NCBI GenBank assembly: GCA_946480635.1 | Contig: CAMLKV010000182.1 | Location: 1 to 5,445, forward strand | DNA from: an uncultured Flavobacterium sp. | Lineage (GTDB): Bacteria > Bacteroidota > Bacteroidia > Flavobacteriales > Flavobacteriaceae | Reading direction: 5' to 3' | DNA: 5,445 nt | In this document: one piece after another, positions 1 to 5,445 of the stretch | Numbering within the stretch: the stretch's first letter is position 1 | Layout: the number at the start of each line of letters is the position of its first letter | The notes under the pieces: generated by a model | Database searches by the model: none | Seen by the model: only the letters and a program-made list of their open reading frames with translations | What the model was told of the DNA's origin: nothing | Translations under genes and position numbers: made by a program

Positions 1-184
1 TGTGAGTAAGGATGTTTCTTCTGGAAATGTAATAGTAGGAAACTTTGAAATAAATAAAACGGTAGATAAGAAATGGATTCTTTTTAGAAATAAGATTTTA
101 AAAAGAATATTGACAAATAAAAAAATACAGTCCTTATTATATGTAAAATGGGGATTGCCAAAAGATTGTGTTAAAAATTTTTAG
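1..184 (+). CDS. C-terminal end of a probable hexapeptide-repeat acyltransferase (5' partial)
   Basis: The reading frame is open to the left window edge and ends at the TAG at 182-184, so this is the tail of a larger gene. The GTG at position 2 is most likely an internal Val codon, not a start. The first visible residues, VSKDVSSGNVIVGN, match the usual last coil of left-handed beta-helix acetyltransferases (V-x-K-D-V-x-x-x-x-V-V-x-G-N-P-A), although the usual Pro-Ala after GN is Phe-Glu here. A basic tail of about 45 residues follows (KKWILFRNKILKRIL and onward, ending VKNF), longer than many family members carry. If the reading is right, the enzyme would transfer an acetyl group from acetyl-CoA to a sugar in the cytoplasm, as sugar O-acetyltransferases of O-antigen and capsule clusters do. 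The catalytic part is outside the window, so the substrate cannot be inferred. The stop codon abuts the next start (TAGATG), consistent with an operon. Confidence 0.55.
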   Translation, partial: VSKDVSSGNVIVGNFEINKTVDKKWILFRNKILKRILTNKKIQSLLYVKWGLPKDCVKNF

Positions 185-1093
185 ATGGAAGTTGAATATT
201 CAATAGTTATTACAACAAAAAATAGAATTGAAGATTTAAAAATTACGCTTCAAAACTTAGAAAATTTATTATCACGTGAAGAAGTTGAATGTTTGATTTA
301 CGACGATGCTTCTACTGATGGAACTTTTGAATATGTAAAAGAAAACTATCCTAAAATCATTTTACTGAAAAATAATGAATCATTAGGATTAATACATAAT
401 CGAAATGTTTTACTTAAAAAATCTTTGGGGAAATATGCTGTTTCATTAGATGATGATGCTCATTTTTTATCTGAAAATGTACTAGAAAATATAGAAAAGC
501 ATTTTAAAAATAATCCGAAGTGTGGCGTTATTGCTTGTAGAATTTTTTGGAGTAAAAATAAACCAACTCAAACCGGAACAACTCAAAAAAAACAAAGGGT
601 TCAAGGATTTGTTGGTTGCGGTCATGTTTGGAATTTAAAGGCATGGAAAGAAATCCCTAATTACCCAGAATGGTTTATTTTTTATGGTGAAGAAGATTTT
701 GCGGCATATCATCTTTTTTTGAAAAAATGGGAAGTGCATTATGTTCCTGAATTACTTGTACAGCATAGAGTAGATAATAAAAGCAGACAAAAAAATGAAG
801 ATTATTCAATAAGATTAAGACGGTCGCTCCGTGCGGGATGGTATCTTTATTGTATGTTTTTGCCTTGGAAGTTAGTGCCCCAAAAAATAGCTTATTCCAT
901 GTATTGCCAACTACGTTTTAAAATTTTAAAAGGGGATACAAATGCTCTTAAGGCTTTTTTAGGTAGTTTGTGGGATTTAGCACGGAATTTTAAAAGAATT
1001 ATTAAAAATAGAACGAGTTATAATTTATCGCAATACAAGGAATTTTGTAACTTGCCTCAAACTAAAATTTATTGGAAACCAGACGATGAATAA
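185..1093 (+). CDS. Family 2 (GT-A) glycosyltransferase
   Basis: A 302-residue protein with the standard GT2 layout. The N-terminal strand YSIVITTKNR (5-14) is the nucleotide-binding start of the fold; YDDASTDGT (39-47) carries the Asp that contacts the nucleotide; SLDDDAHF (87-94) holds the DxD-type metal-binding motif (D89-D91); GEED (168-171) fits the catalytic-base region; and QHR (193-195) is the conserved late His region. The C-terminal third (about 205-302) is basic and aromatic, with a short hydrophobic stretch near 219-231 that may sit at the membrane face; there is no signal peptide or clear transmembrane helix. The family transfers a sugar from an NDP donor to a glycan or lipid-linked acceptor at the cytoplasmic side; donor and acceptor cannot be read from sequence. 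It is not a recognisable sialyltransferase, since those belong to other GT families. The ATG directly follows the previous stop and there is no Shine-Dalgarno sequence, so translation is probably coupled or leaderless-like, as is common in Bacteroidetes. The gene looks intact. Confidence 0.88.
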   Translation: MEVEYSIVITTKNRIEDLKITLQNLENLLSREEVECLIYDDASTDGTFEYVKENYPKIILLKNNESLGLIHNRNVLLKKSLGKYAVSLDDDAHFLSENVLENIEKHFKNNPKCGVIACRIFWSKNKPTQTGTTQKKQRVQGFVGCGHVWNLKAWKEIPNYPEWFIFYGEEDFAAYHLFLKKWEVHYVPELLVQHRVDNKSRQKNEDYSIRLRRSLRAGWYLYCMFLPWKLVPQKIAYSMYCQLRFKILKGDTNALKAFLGSLWDLARNFKRIIKNRTSYNLSQYKEFCNLPQTKIYWKPDDE

Positions 1094-1733
1094 ACCTTTT
1101 GAAATATTTGAAAATAGAGGGATTTTTGCTAATGCAATGCTAGATAAATATTTTTCTTTAGCACCTACTGATGTAGTCAGTGATATAGGCGCCGGTTTTG
1201 GTTTTATGAAAACCAAAATTGAAGATTTAAAGGGGTTTTGGCAACCTTTTGATTATGTAAGGAAAATTGAAGAATCAACCATTTGGGATTTAAACTATCC
1301 TGTTCCTAGTGAAGCAAAAAAGGCAGGGGTAGTAGTTTTTCTTGAAGTTTTAGAACATTTAGCAAATCCTTTGTTAGGAATTCAAAATATAGCCAACCAT
1401 ATGGAAAAGGGGGGATATTTAATTTTGTCAATACCTAACCCTCAATCAAGTAAAAATAGAATAAACTTATTACTTAAAGGAAGTTTATATGCCTTTCAGA
1501 AAAAGCATCTTATAGAGCATCATGTTTTTACTCCATGGGAACATATTGTGGTATTTTTTCTTGAAAACTCAGGATTTGAGATTTTAGAGTACGCAGCTGT
1601 AGATACAGGAATGCAAAAAGACAAGCCTAAAAGTATTAAAGGAAGAATAAAGAAAGCCATAGAAGGTTTTATAGAAAAGAGAGACCCTAAAGCGATAGGA
1701 GCTAGTTATGGTCTTGTTGCAAGAAAACTTTAA
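1086..1733 (+). CDS. Class I SAM-dependent methyltransferase
   Basis: A 215-residue protein with a small Rossmann methyltransferase fold of the Methyltransf_11/23 type. Motif I is VSDIGAGFG (31-39), the glycine-rich SAM loop. WDLNYPVP (67-74) fits the acidic strand-3 end motif often seen as DLN-x-P-x-P. VVVFLEVLEHLANP (82-95) is the typical strand-4 region with the E-x-x-E-H signature, and LILSIPNP (112-119) is strand 5. The segment EHHVFTPWE (144-152) and the basic C-terminus probably cap the active site. The stretch between motif I and the next strand is short, but no core motif is missing. It is soluble, with no membrane segment. Its start overlaps the end of the glycosyltransferase gene by 8 nt (ATGAATAA), indicating translational coupling. 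In a surface-glycan cluster the likely role is O- or N-methylation of a sugar or capping of a glycan end; that is inferred from context, and a lipid or small-molecule substrate cannot be excluded. Confidence 0.82.
   Translation: MNKPFEIFENRGIFANAMLDKYFSLAPTDVVSDIGAGFGFMKTKIEDLKGFWQPFDYVRKIEESTIWDLNYPVPSEAKKAGVVVFLEVLEHLANPLLGIQNIANHMEKGGYLILSIPNPQSSKNRINLLLKGSLYAFQKKHLIEHHVFTPWEHIVVFFLENSGFEILEYAAVDTGMQKDKPKSIKGRIKKAIEGFIEKRDPKAIGASYGLVARKL
1697..1701 (+). promoter_or_regulatory. Shine-Dalgarno-like AGGAG before the neuA ATG
   Basis: AGGAG lies 6 nt upstream of the ATG at 1708, inside the end of the methyltransferase gene. It is the clearest ribosome-binding site in the window and favours 1708 as the neuA start over the in-frame TTG codons at 1714, 1717 and 1738. 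The TTG at 1738 would start closer to the conserved fold and would not overlap the upstream gene, so some doubt remains. Confidence 0.45.
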
Positions 1734-2424
1734 ATTTTTGAAAAAAAATAATTCACATACTATAGCAATTATACCTGCACGGGGAGGCTCCAAAAGACTG
1801 CTTGGAAAAAACATCATGCTTTTTGGGGATTTACCACTACTTACTCATAGTATTTTATGTGCAAAAAAACAGAATTTTATAGATGAAGTCTATGTCTCTA
1901 CTGATGATGAAGCGATAAAAGAAGTTGCTTTAAAGTTCGGAGCGTTAGTAGTCGACAGACCATCAGATATTTCAGGCGATTTAGAACCAACAGTTTCAGC
2001 TTTAAAACATGTTTTGCAATGTATTGATTCGAATGTGGAAAATGTATTTCTTTTACAGCCCACAAATCCGTTGCGTCCTGAAAATTTATTAGAAGACGCA
2101 TTTTCAGCTTTTCAAGAAGGAAATCATGATAGTCTTTTTACTGTGAGTCAAAATCATCAAAAATTAGGAAAAATCATCGAAGATAAATTTATTCCTTTTA
2201 ATTATGAAATAGGTCAGCGAAGTCAAGATTTGGACCCTTTGTATTTTGAAAACGGATTACTTTATATCACTAAAGCAGAATTAATTTTAAATAATAATAT
2301 TATTAGTGAAAATGCTTATCCAATGATAGTTAATCATCCTTTTGCTAATGTAGATATAGATACGCAAGAAGACTTTGACTACGCTGAATATTTATTTAAT
2401 AAACATATAAAACATAATTCATAA
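1708..2424 (+). CDS. neuA: CMP-N-acylneuraminate cytidylyltransferase (CMP-sialic acid synthetase)
   Basis: A 238-residue protein that activates a nonulosonic acid with CTP to give CMP-sugar and pyrophosphate in the cytoplasm, the step before transfer to the glycan. The signature P-loop-like motif [11 protein letters not shown] is at 21-31, followed by GKN (33-35). VSTDDEAI (63-70), RPSDIS (84-89), LLQPTNPLR (115-123), QRSQDLDP with R171 (170-177), ENGLLYI (181-187) and [13 protein letters not shown] (215-227) are the usual family blocks; the acidic VDIDT end matches the metal-binding region. Length fits single-domain enzymes. It has the ARGGSKR form shared by many LegF/PtmB/PseF-type cytidylyltransferases, not the ARQNSKG form of meningococcal NeuA, so from this protein alone the substrate could be Neu5Ac, legionaminate or pseudaminate. 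The adjacent neuB and neuC favour Neu5Ac. The start at 1708 overlaps the methyltransferase gene by 26 nt and gives about 17 poorly conserved residues before the fold. An A8 run lies at 1741-1748. Confidence 0.92.
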   Translation: MVLLQENFKFLKKNNSHTIAIIPARGGSKRLLGKNIMLFGDLPLLTHSILCAKKQNFIDEVYVSTDDEAIKEVALKFGALVVDRPSDISGDLEPTVSALKHVLQCIDSNVENVFLLQPTNPLRPENLLEDAFSAFQEGNHDSLFTVSQNHQKLGKIIEDKFIPFNYEIGQRSQDLDPLYFENGLLYITKAELILNNNIISENAYPMIVNHPFANVDIDTQEDFDYAEYLFNKHIKHNS

Positions 2425-2432
2425 CTCAAACT

Positions 2433-3473
2433 ATGAATCCATATATAGAAATTGCAGGGCGCAAAGTAGGCTCTGATTATCCACCTTTGGTTATTGCTGA
2501 AATAGGTATAAACCATGAAGGTTCATTGCAAGTTGCCAAAGAAATGGTTGATGCTGCTAAAAGAGCAGGTGTTGAGGTTGTAAAACACCAAACGCATATA
2601 GTTGCCGATGAAATGAGTGGTGCTGCCAAGAAAGTAATTCCAGGAAATGCAGATGTTTCTATTTACGAAATCATGGAACGTTGTGCTTTAAATGAAGAAG
2701 AAGAACTGGAATTGAAAAATTATGTAGAAAGTAATGGGATGATTTTTATATCAACCCCTTTCTCACGTGCAGCAGCTGAAAGATTAAAGAAGTTTGATAT
2801 ACCGGCATATAAGATAGGTTCTGGAGAGTGCAATAATTACCCTTTATTGGAACATATTGCTTCTTTTGGAAAACCAGTTATCCTGAGTACTGGAATGAAT
2901 ACTATTGATAGTATACAAAAAGCAGTAGCTATTTTTGATAAACATAATGTTCCAGTGGCTTTATTGCACACTACTAACTTGTACCCAACACCCATACATT
3001 TAGTTCGTTTTGGTGCTATGATGGAAATGCATGAGGCCTTTCCTGATAAAGTTTTTGGATTGTCAGATCATACATTAAATAACAATGCCTGTTTAGGTGC
3101 CGTGGCTTTAGGAGGATCTATTTTAGAGAGACATTTTACAGACCACATGCAACGTACAGGCCCGGATATTGTTTGTAGTATGGATGAGCAAGCCTGTCAG
3201 GAACTTATTATTGGCAGTAAAGAAATGGCTCAAATGAGAGGAGGAACTAAAAAACCTGCAGATGAAGAACAAGTGACTATAGATTTTGCTTTTGCTACGG
3301 TTTGTACAATAAAACCAATTTTAAAAGGAGAAGTTTTGACTAGAGATAATATCTGGGTGAAGAGACCTGGAACTGGAAAAATATTAGCAGAACATTTTGA
3401 GAGTTTATTAGGGAAAAAAGCTTTACGCGATATTGAAAATGATGAGCAATTAGATTGGAGCGATTTTAATTAA
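2433..3473 (+). CDS. neuB: N-acetylneuraminate (sialic acid) synthase
   Basis: A 346-residue enzyme, the usual NeuB length, that condenses ManNAc with phosphoenolpyruvate to give Neu5Ac and phosphate. The N-terminal TIM barrel spans about 15-275 and the C-terminal SAF/antifreeze-like domain about 283-345. Residues matching those recalled as functional in the N. meningitidis enzyme are all present: E23 in [12 protein letters not shown]51 and Q53 in KHQTHI, N72 in [18 protein letters not shown]127 and S130 in [12 protein letters not shown]182 and Y184 in NLYPTP, S211 and H213 in LSDHT, H234 in LERHFTD (metal-ligand histidines H213 and H234), D245 in GPDIVCSM, and R311 in WVKRPGTG of the C-terminal domain. 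These blocks and the end ([10 protein letters not shown]) recall meningococcal NeuB and C. jejuni NeuB1 much more than legionaminate or pseudaminate synthases, which supports a Neu5Ac product. It starts 8 nt after neuA with no Shine-Dalgarno sequence and ends 1 nt before neuC. A sampled 60-nt stretch of the gene is less AT-rich than one in the glycosyltransferase gene. Confidence 0.95.
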   Translation: MNPYIEIAGRKVGSDYPPLVIAEIGINHEGSLQVAKEMVDAAKRAGVEVVKHQTHIVADEMSGAAKKVIPGNADVSIYEIMERCALNEEEELELKNYVESNGMIFISTPFSRAAAERLKKFDIPAYKIGSGECNNYPLLEHIASFGKPVILSTGMNTIDSIQKAVAIFDKHNVPVALLHTTNLYPTPIHLVRFGAMMEMHEAFPDKVFGLSDHTLNNNACLGAVALGGSILERHFTDHMQRTGPDIVCSMDEQACQELIIGSKEMAQMRGGTKKPADEEQVTIDFAFATVCTIKPILKGEVLTRDNIWVKRPGTGKILAEHFESLLGKKALRDIENDEQLDWSDFN

Positions 3474-3474
3474 T

Positions 3475-4596
3475 ATGAGAAAAATTGTATTTCTAACAGG
3501 TACTCGTGCTGATTTTGGAAAAATTAAAAGTCTGATACAGACACTTGAAAATGATGAGGATTTTGAAGTGTTTGTATTTGTAACGGGAATGCATTTGCAA
3601 AAAGAGTATGGTTATACTTTGTTAGAAATTGAAAGATGTGGGTTTTTAAATGTGCATACGTTTGAAAATCATACACATGAAACAACCATGGATTTAACTT
3701 TGGCAAAAACAATTGAAGGATTGTCTGCTTATGTTAAAGAATGTAATCCTGACATGATTGTGATTCATGGCGATAGAGTAGAAGCCTTAGCAGGTGCAAT
3801 TGTAGGTTCTTTAAATAATATTTTGGTTTCCCATATTGAGGGTGGTGAAGTATCTGGTACTATTGATGAGTTAATTCGGCATTCGACAAGTAAAATGAGC
3901 CATATTCACTTTGTGTCAAATAATCAGGCAAAAAACCGATTAATTCAAATGGGTGAACTAGAGCAATCAATATTCACAATTGGATCACCAGATGTAGATA
4001 TAATGTTTTCTGATAATCTGCCTGACTTGCAAACTGCCAAGAAATACTACGAAATTACTTTCGACAAATACGCAATTGCTATGTTTCACCCTGTTACAAC
4101 AGAGGCAAAATATATGCAGCAGTATACAAATGATTTTGTAGAAGCTCTATTGGAAGATTCACATAACTATGTGGTAATTTATCCAAATAATGACCTAGGA
4201 AGTCAGACAATTTTGAAAGCCTATGAAAAATTGAAAGATAATACGCGTTTTAGAATATTTCCATCCTTACGTTTTGAATATTTTCTTACACTTTTAAAAA
4301 AATCTCAATTTATAATTGGTAATAGTAGTGCTGGAATTCGAGAAGCTCCATATTATGGTTTACCTATAATTAACATAGGTACCAGACAACAAAACCGTGC
4401 TTTACACGCTGATATAATTAATGTAAGTTATAATAAGCAAAGTATTTGTGATGCACTCAAAATAATTGATACTCATAAAGTGAAGATAACTGATGGTGAT
4501 TTTGGAAAGGGAAACAGTGCCGAATTGTTTTTACAATCACTTAAAAAAAGCGATATTTGGCAACTAAATCATCAAAAACAGTTTAGGGATATATAA
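3475..4596 (+). CDS. neuC: UDP-N-acetylglucosamine 2-epimerase, hydrolysing
   Basis: A 373-residue GT-B-fold enzyme that converts UDP-GlcNAc to ManNAc and UDP, supplying the NeuB substrate. Visible family blocks are TGTRADFGK (8-16) in the N-terminal domain, VIHGDRVEALAG (96-107), HIEGGEVSGTIDE (120-132), RHSTSKMSHIH (135-145), IGSPDVD (169-175), MFHPVTTEA (203-211), YPNNDLG (236-242), PSLRFEYF (263-270), GNSSAGIREAP (282-292) and GTRQQNR (302-308). The HGDR, EGGE, HP and SSAG-x-x-E blocks form the UDP-sugar cleft between the two domains in this family. Length is normal and no key block is missing. Close relatives include LegG-type enzymes acting on UDP-diacetylbacillosamine, and sequence by eye does not fully separate them; the paired NeuB and the lack of bacillosamine genes here favour the GlcNAc enzyme. 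The start is 1 nt after the neuB stop and the stop overlaps the next start by 1 nt (TAATG), implying coupled, balanced translation. Confidence 0.92.
   Translation: MRKIVFLTGTRADFGKIKSLIQTLENDEDFEVFVFVTGMHLQKEYGYTLLEIERCGFLNVHTFENHTHETTMDLTLAKTIEGLSAYVKECNPDMIVIHGDRVEALAGAIVGSLNNILVSHIEGGEVSGTIDELIRHSTSKMSHIHFVSNNQAKNRLIQMGELEQSIFTIGSPDVDIMFSDNLPDLQTAKKYYEITFDKYAIAMFHPVTTEAKYMQQYTNDFVEALLEDSHNYVVIYPNNDLGSQTILKAYEKLKDNTRFRIFPSLRFEYFLTLLKKSQFIIGNSSAGIREAPYYGLPIINIGTRQQNRALHADIINVSYNKQSICDALKIIDTHKVKITDGDFGKGNSAELFLQSLKKSDIWQLNHQKQFRDI
4585..4589 (+). promoter_or_regulatory. Weak Shine-Dalgarno-like AGGGA before the MBOAT ATG
   Basis: AGGGA lies 6 nt upstream of the ATG at 4596, inside the last codons of neuC. 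It supports the chosen start, which also overlaps the neuC stop as TAATG. Purine runs are common in this AT-rich sequence, so the site could be chance. Confidence 0.3.
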
Positions 4597-5445
4597 TGCT
4601 TTTTAATTCAATTTCGTATTTAATTTTTCTACCAATTATTTTTATTATGTATTGGTGGAGTAATAATAAATCCTTAAAACTTCAAAACGGATTACTTTTA
4701 CTAGCAAGCTATTTTTTTTATGCGTGTTGGGACTGGCGCTTTTTGTTTTTACTGATTTTCTCAACAGGTTTAGATTATTTTACAGGACTAAAAATGTATG
4801 ATGCTCTAAATGAAAGGAGTAAAAAAAAATGGTTTTGGCTTAGCATAATTATTAACGTAGGTTTTTTAGGCGTATTTAAATATTATAATTTTTTTGCTGA
4901 ATCTTTATCTGATTTTTTATCTGTTTTTGGTATTGAAAATAGTTTTTGGACATTGCAAGTTATTTTGCCAGTTGGCATTTCTTTTTATACTTTTCATGGA
5001 CTATCTTATGTGATAGATATTTATAAGAACAGAATTGAGCCAGAAAGAAATATAATTGACTATTCTCTTTTTGTAAGTTATTTTCCTTTATTAGTTGCGG
5101 GTCCTATAGAAAGAGCAACACATTTGTTACCGCAAATTAAAGAGAAAAGAATATTTAATAATAGTAAAGCAATAGATGGTTTGCATCAAATAATATGGGG
5201 ACTATTTAAAAAAATAGTCATCGCAGATAGTTGTGCAATTTACGCTAATGAAATTTTTGATAATTATGAAAATGCCAATTCTTTAACTTTGTTAATGGGT
5301 GCTTTGTACTTTACTTTTCAGATTTATGGGGATTTTAGTGGTTATTCAGATATAGCATTAGGTACTTCCAAGCTCTTTGGAATAGAATTGCTTAGAAATT
5401 TTAATTATCCTTGTTCTGTTTTCATCAGTAACATAGATATTTCCT
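4596..5445 (+). CDS. MBOAT-family membrane O-acyltransferase (3' partial)
   Basis: The frame is open from the ATG at 4596 to the window end, giving 283 codons of a protein that is usually about 470-500 residues. It is strongly hydrophobic, with likely membrane segments near 6-19, 31-57, 80-97, 120-140, 155-169 and 229-245. Family landmarks of AlgI/DltB-like proteins are present: SYFFYACWDWRF (38-49), FKYYNFF (94-100), LPVGISFYTFHGLSYVIDIY (124-143), LVAGPIERATHLLPQI (166-181), QIYGDFSGYSDIALG (242-256) and RNFNYP (267-272). Members move acyl groups across the inner membrane onto extracytoplasmic polysaccharides (alginate, teichoic acid, O-antigen), usually with a periplasmic SGNH or AlgJ-like partner, which would lie downstream. 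The gene is coupled to neuC by a TAATG overlap, so the acceptor may be the sialylated glycan (inference). Oddity: after NFNYP the expected S-R-x-I-x-x-F-W-R-R-W-H block is absent and replaced by CSVFISNIDIS. An A9 run lies at 4821-4829. Confidence 0.88.
   Translation, partial: MLFNSISYLIFLPIIFIMYWWSNNKSLKLQNGLLLLASYFFYACWDWRFLFLLIFSTGLDYFTGLKMYDALNERSKKKWFWLSIIINVGFLGVFKYYNFFAESLSDFLSVFGIENSFWTLQVILPVGISFYTFHGLSYVIDIYKNRIEPERNIIDYSLFVSYFPLLVAGPIERATHLLPQIKEKRIFNNSKAIDGLHQIIWGLFKKIVIADSCAIYANEIFDNYENANSLTLLMGALYFTFQIYGDFSGYSDIALGTSKLFGIELLRNFNYPCSVFISNIDIS

Noticed and set aside
2..184. Small complete gene starting at GTG 2
   Set aside because: The frame is open to the window edge and the first residues match the middle of a known fold ending, so it is the tail of a larger gene, not a 60-residue protein.
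585..592. A8 run in the glycosyltransferase gene (and A9 at 4821-4829 in the MBOAT gene) as phase-variation switches
   Set aside because: Short A runs are expected from Lys codons in such AT-rich DNA. Without length variation between reads or strains they are not evidence of switching.
1025..1216. Minus-strand open frame opposite the glycosyltransferase/methyltransferase junction
   Set aside because: It lies fully opposite two well-supported genes and has no recognisable motif or ribosome-binding site.
1731..1740. TAAATTTTTG as a Bacteroidetes TAnnTTTG promoter element before neuA
   Set aside because: The spacing does not fit TAnnTTTG, no -33 TTG partner was evident, and the genes overlap in a coupled operon.
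1584..1817. Minus-strand open frame opposite the methyltransferase/neuA junction
   Set aside because: It is a shadow of conserved coding sequence; the Phe/Ser-rich translation is typical of the reverse of AT-rich, Lys-rich genes.
1898..2101. Minus-strand open frame inside neuA
   Set aside because: It is opposite highly conserved cytidylyltransferase blocks and has no independent support.
2425..2432. neuA-neuB gap as a site for a terminator or promoter
   Set aside because: It is only 8 nt long, has no inverted repeat and is too short to hold a regulatory element on its own.
3524..3712. Minus-strand open frame inside neuC
   Set aside because: It is opposite conserved epimerase sequence and has no recognisable domain.
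4814..4831. AGGAG followed by an ATG at 4829 inside the MBOAT gene, as an internal start
   Set aside because: The ATG is out of frame with the MBOAT protein, and the purine-rich context comes from a run of Ser-Lys codons.

Overview
The window is one unbroken, tightly packed plus-strand gene cluster for a cell-surface glycan. Its core is a complete three-gene set for making CMP-activated N-acetylneuraminic acid (Neu5Ac, sialic acid): a cytidylyltransferase (neuA), a synthase (neuB) and a hydrolysing UDP-GlcNAc 2-epimerase (neuC), in the order A-B-C. The DNA is strongly AT-rich, most starts lack a Shine-Dalgarno sequence, and the proteins are rich in Lys, Asn and Ile. The MBOAT protein reads like those of flavobacteria. 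Together these suggest a Bacteroidetes (Flavobacteriia-like) genome, although no taxonomic marker gene is present.

Layout. Positions 1-184 are the 3' end of a gene cut by the window edge; its residues look like the last coil of a left-handed beta-helix (hexapeptide-repeat) acyltransferase. At 185-1093 is a family 2 (GT-A) glycosyltransferase. At 1086-1733 is a small class I SAM-dependent methyltransferase. At 1708-2424 is neuA, at 2433-3473 neuB and at 3475-4596 neuC. From 4596 to the window end is the first 283 codons of an MBOAT-family membrane O-acyltransferase. All junctions are abutting, overlapping or at most 8 nt apart (TAGATG; 8-nt overlap; 26-nt overlap; 8-nt gap; 1-nt gap; 1-nt TAATG overlap). 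There is therefore no room for internal terminators, and the genes are probably one transcript whose promoter lies upstream of the window. No RNA genes, mobile elements, CRISPR arrays or long repeats were seen.

How the genes work together. NeuC would convert UDP-GlcNAc to ManNAc plus UDP. NeuB would condense ManNAc with phosphoenolpyruvate to Neu5Ac, and NeuA would activate it with CTP to CMP-Neu5Ac. NeuB recalls the Neu5Ac synthases of Neisseria meningitidis and Campylobacter jejuni (NeuB1) closely, rather than the legionaminate or pseudaminate synthases, so true sialic acid is the best guess. The glycosyltransferase and methyltransferase probably build or decorate the glycan carrying the sialic acid, and the two acyltransferase-type genes at either end suggest O-acylation. 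No recognisable sialyltransferase, flippase or polymerase lies in the window, so the cluster must extend beyond it.

The window is mainly a recognisable glycan locus and I see no wholly new system. The points most worth checking are the divergent last 11 codons of the MBOAT gene, the apparently mixed ancestry of neuA versus neuB/neuC, and the tight coupling of an MBOAT to neuC.
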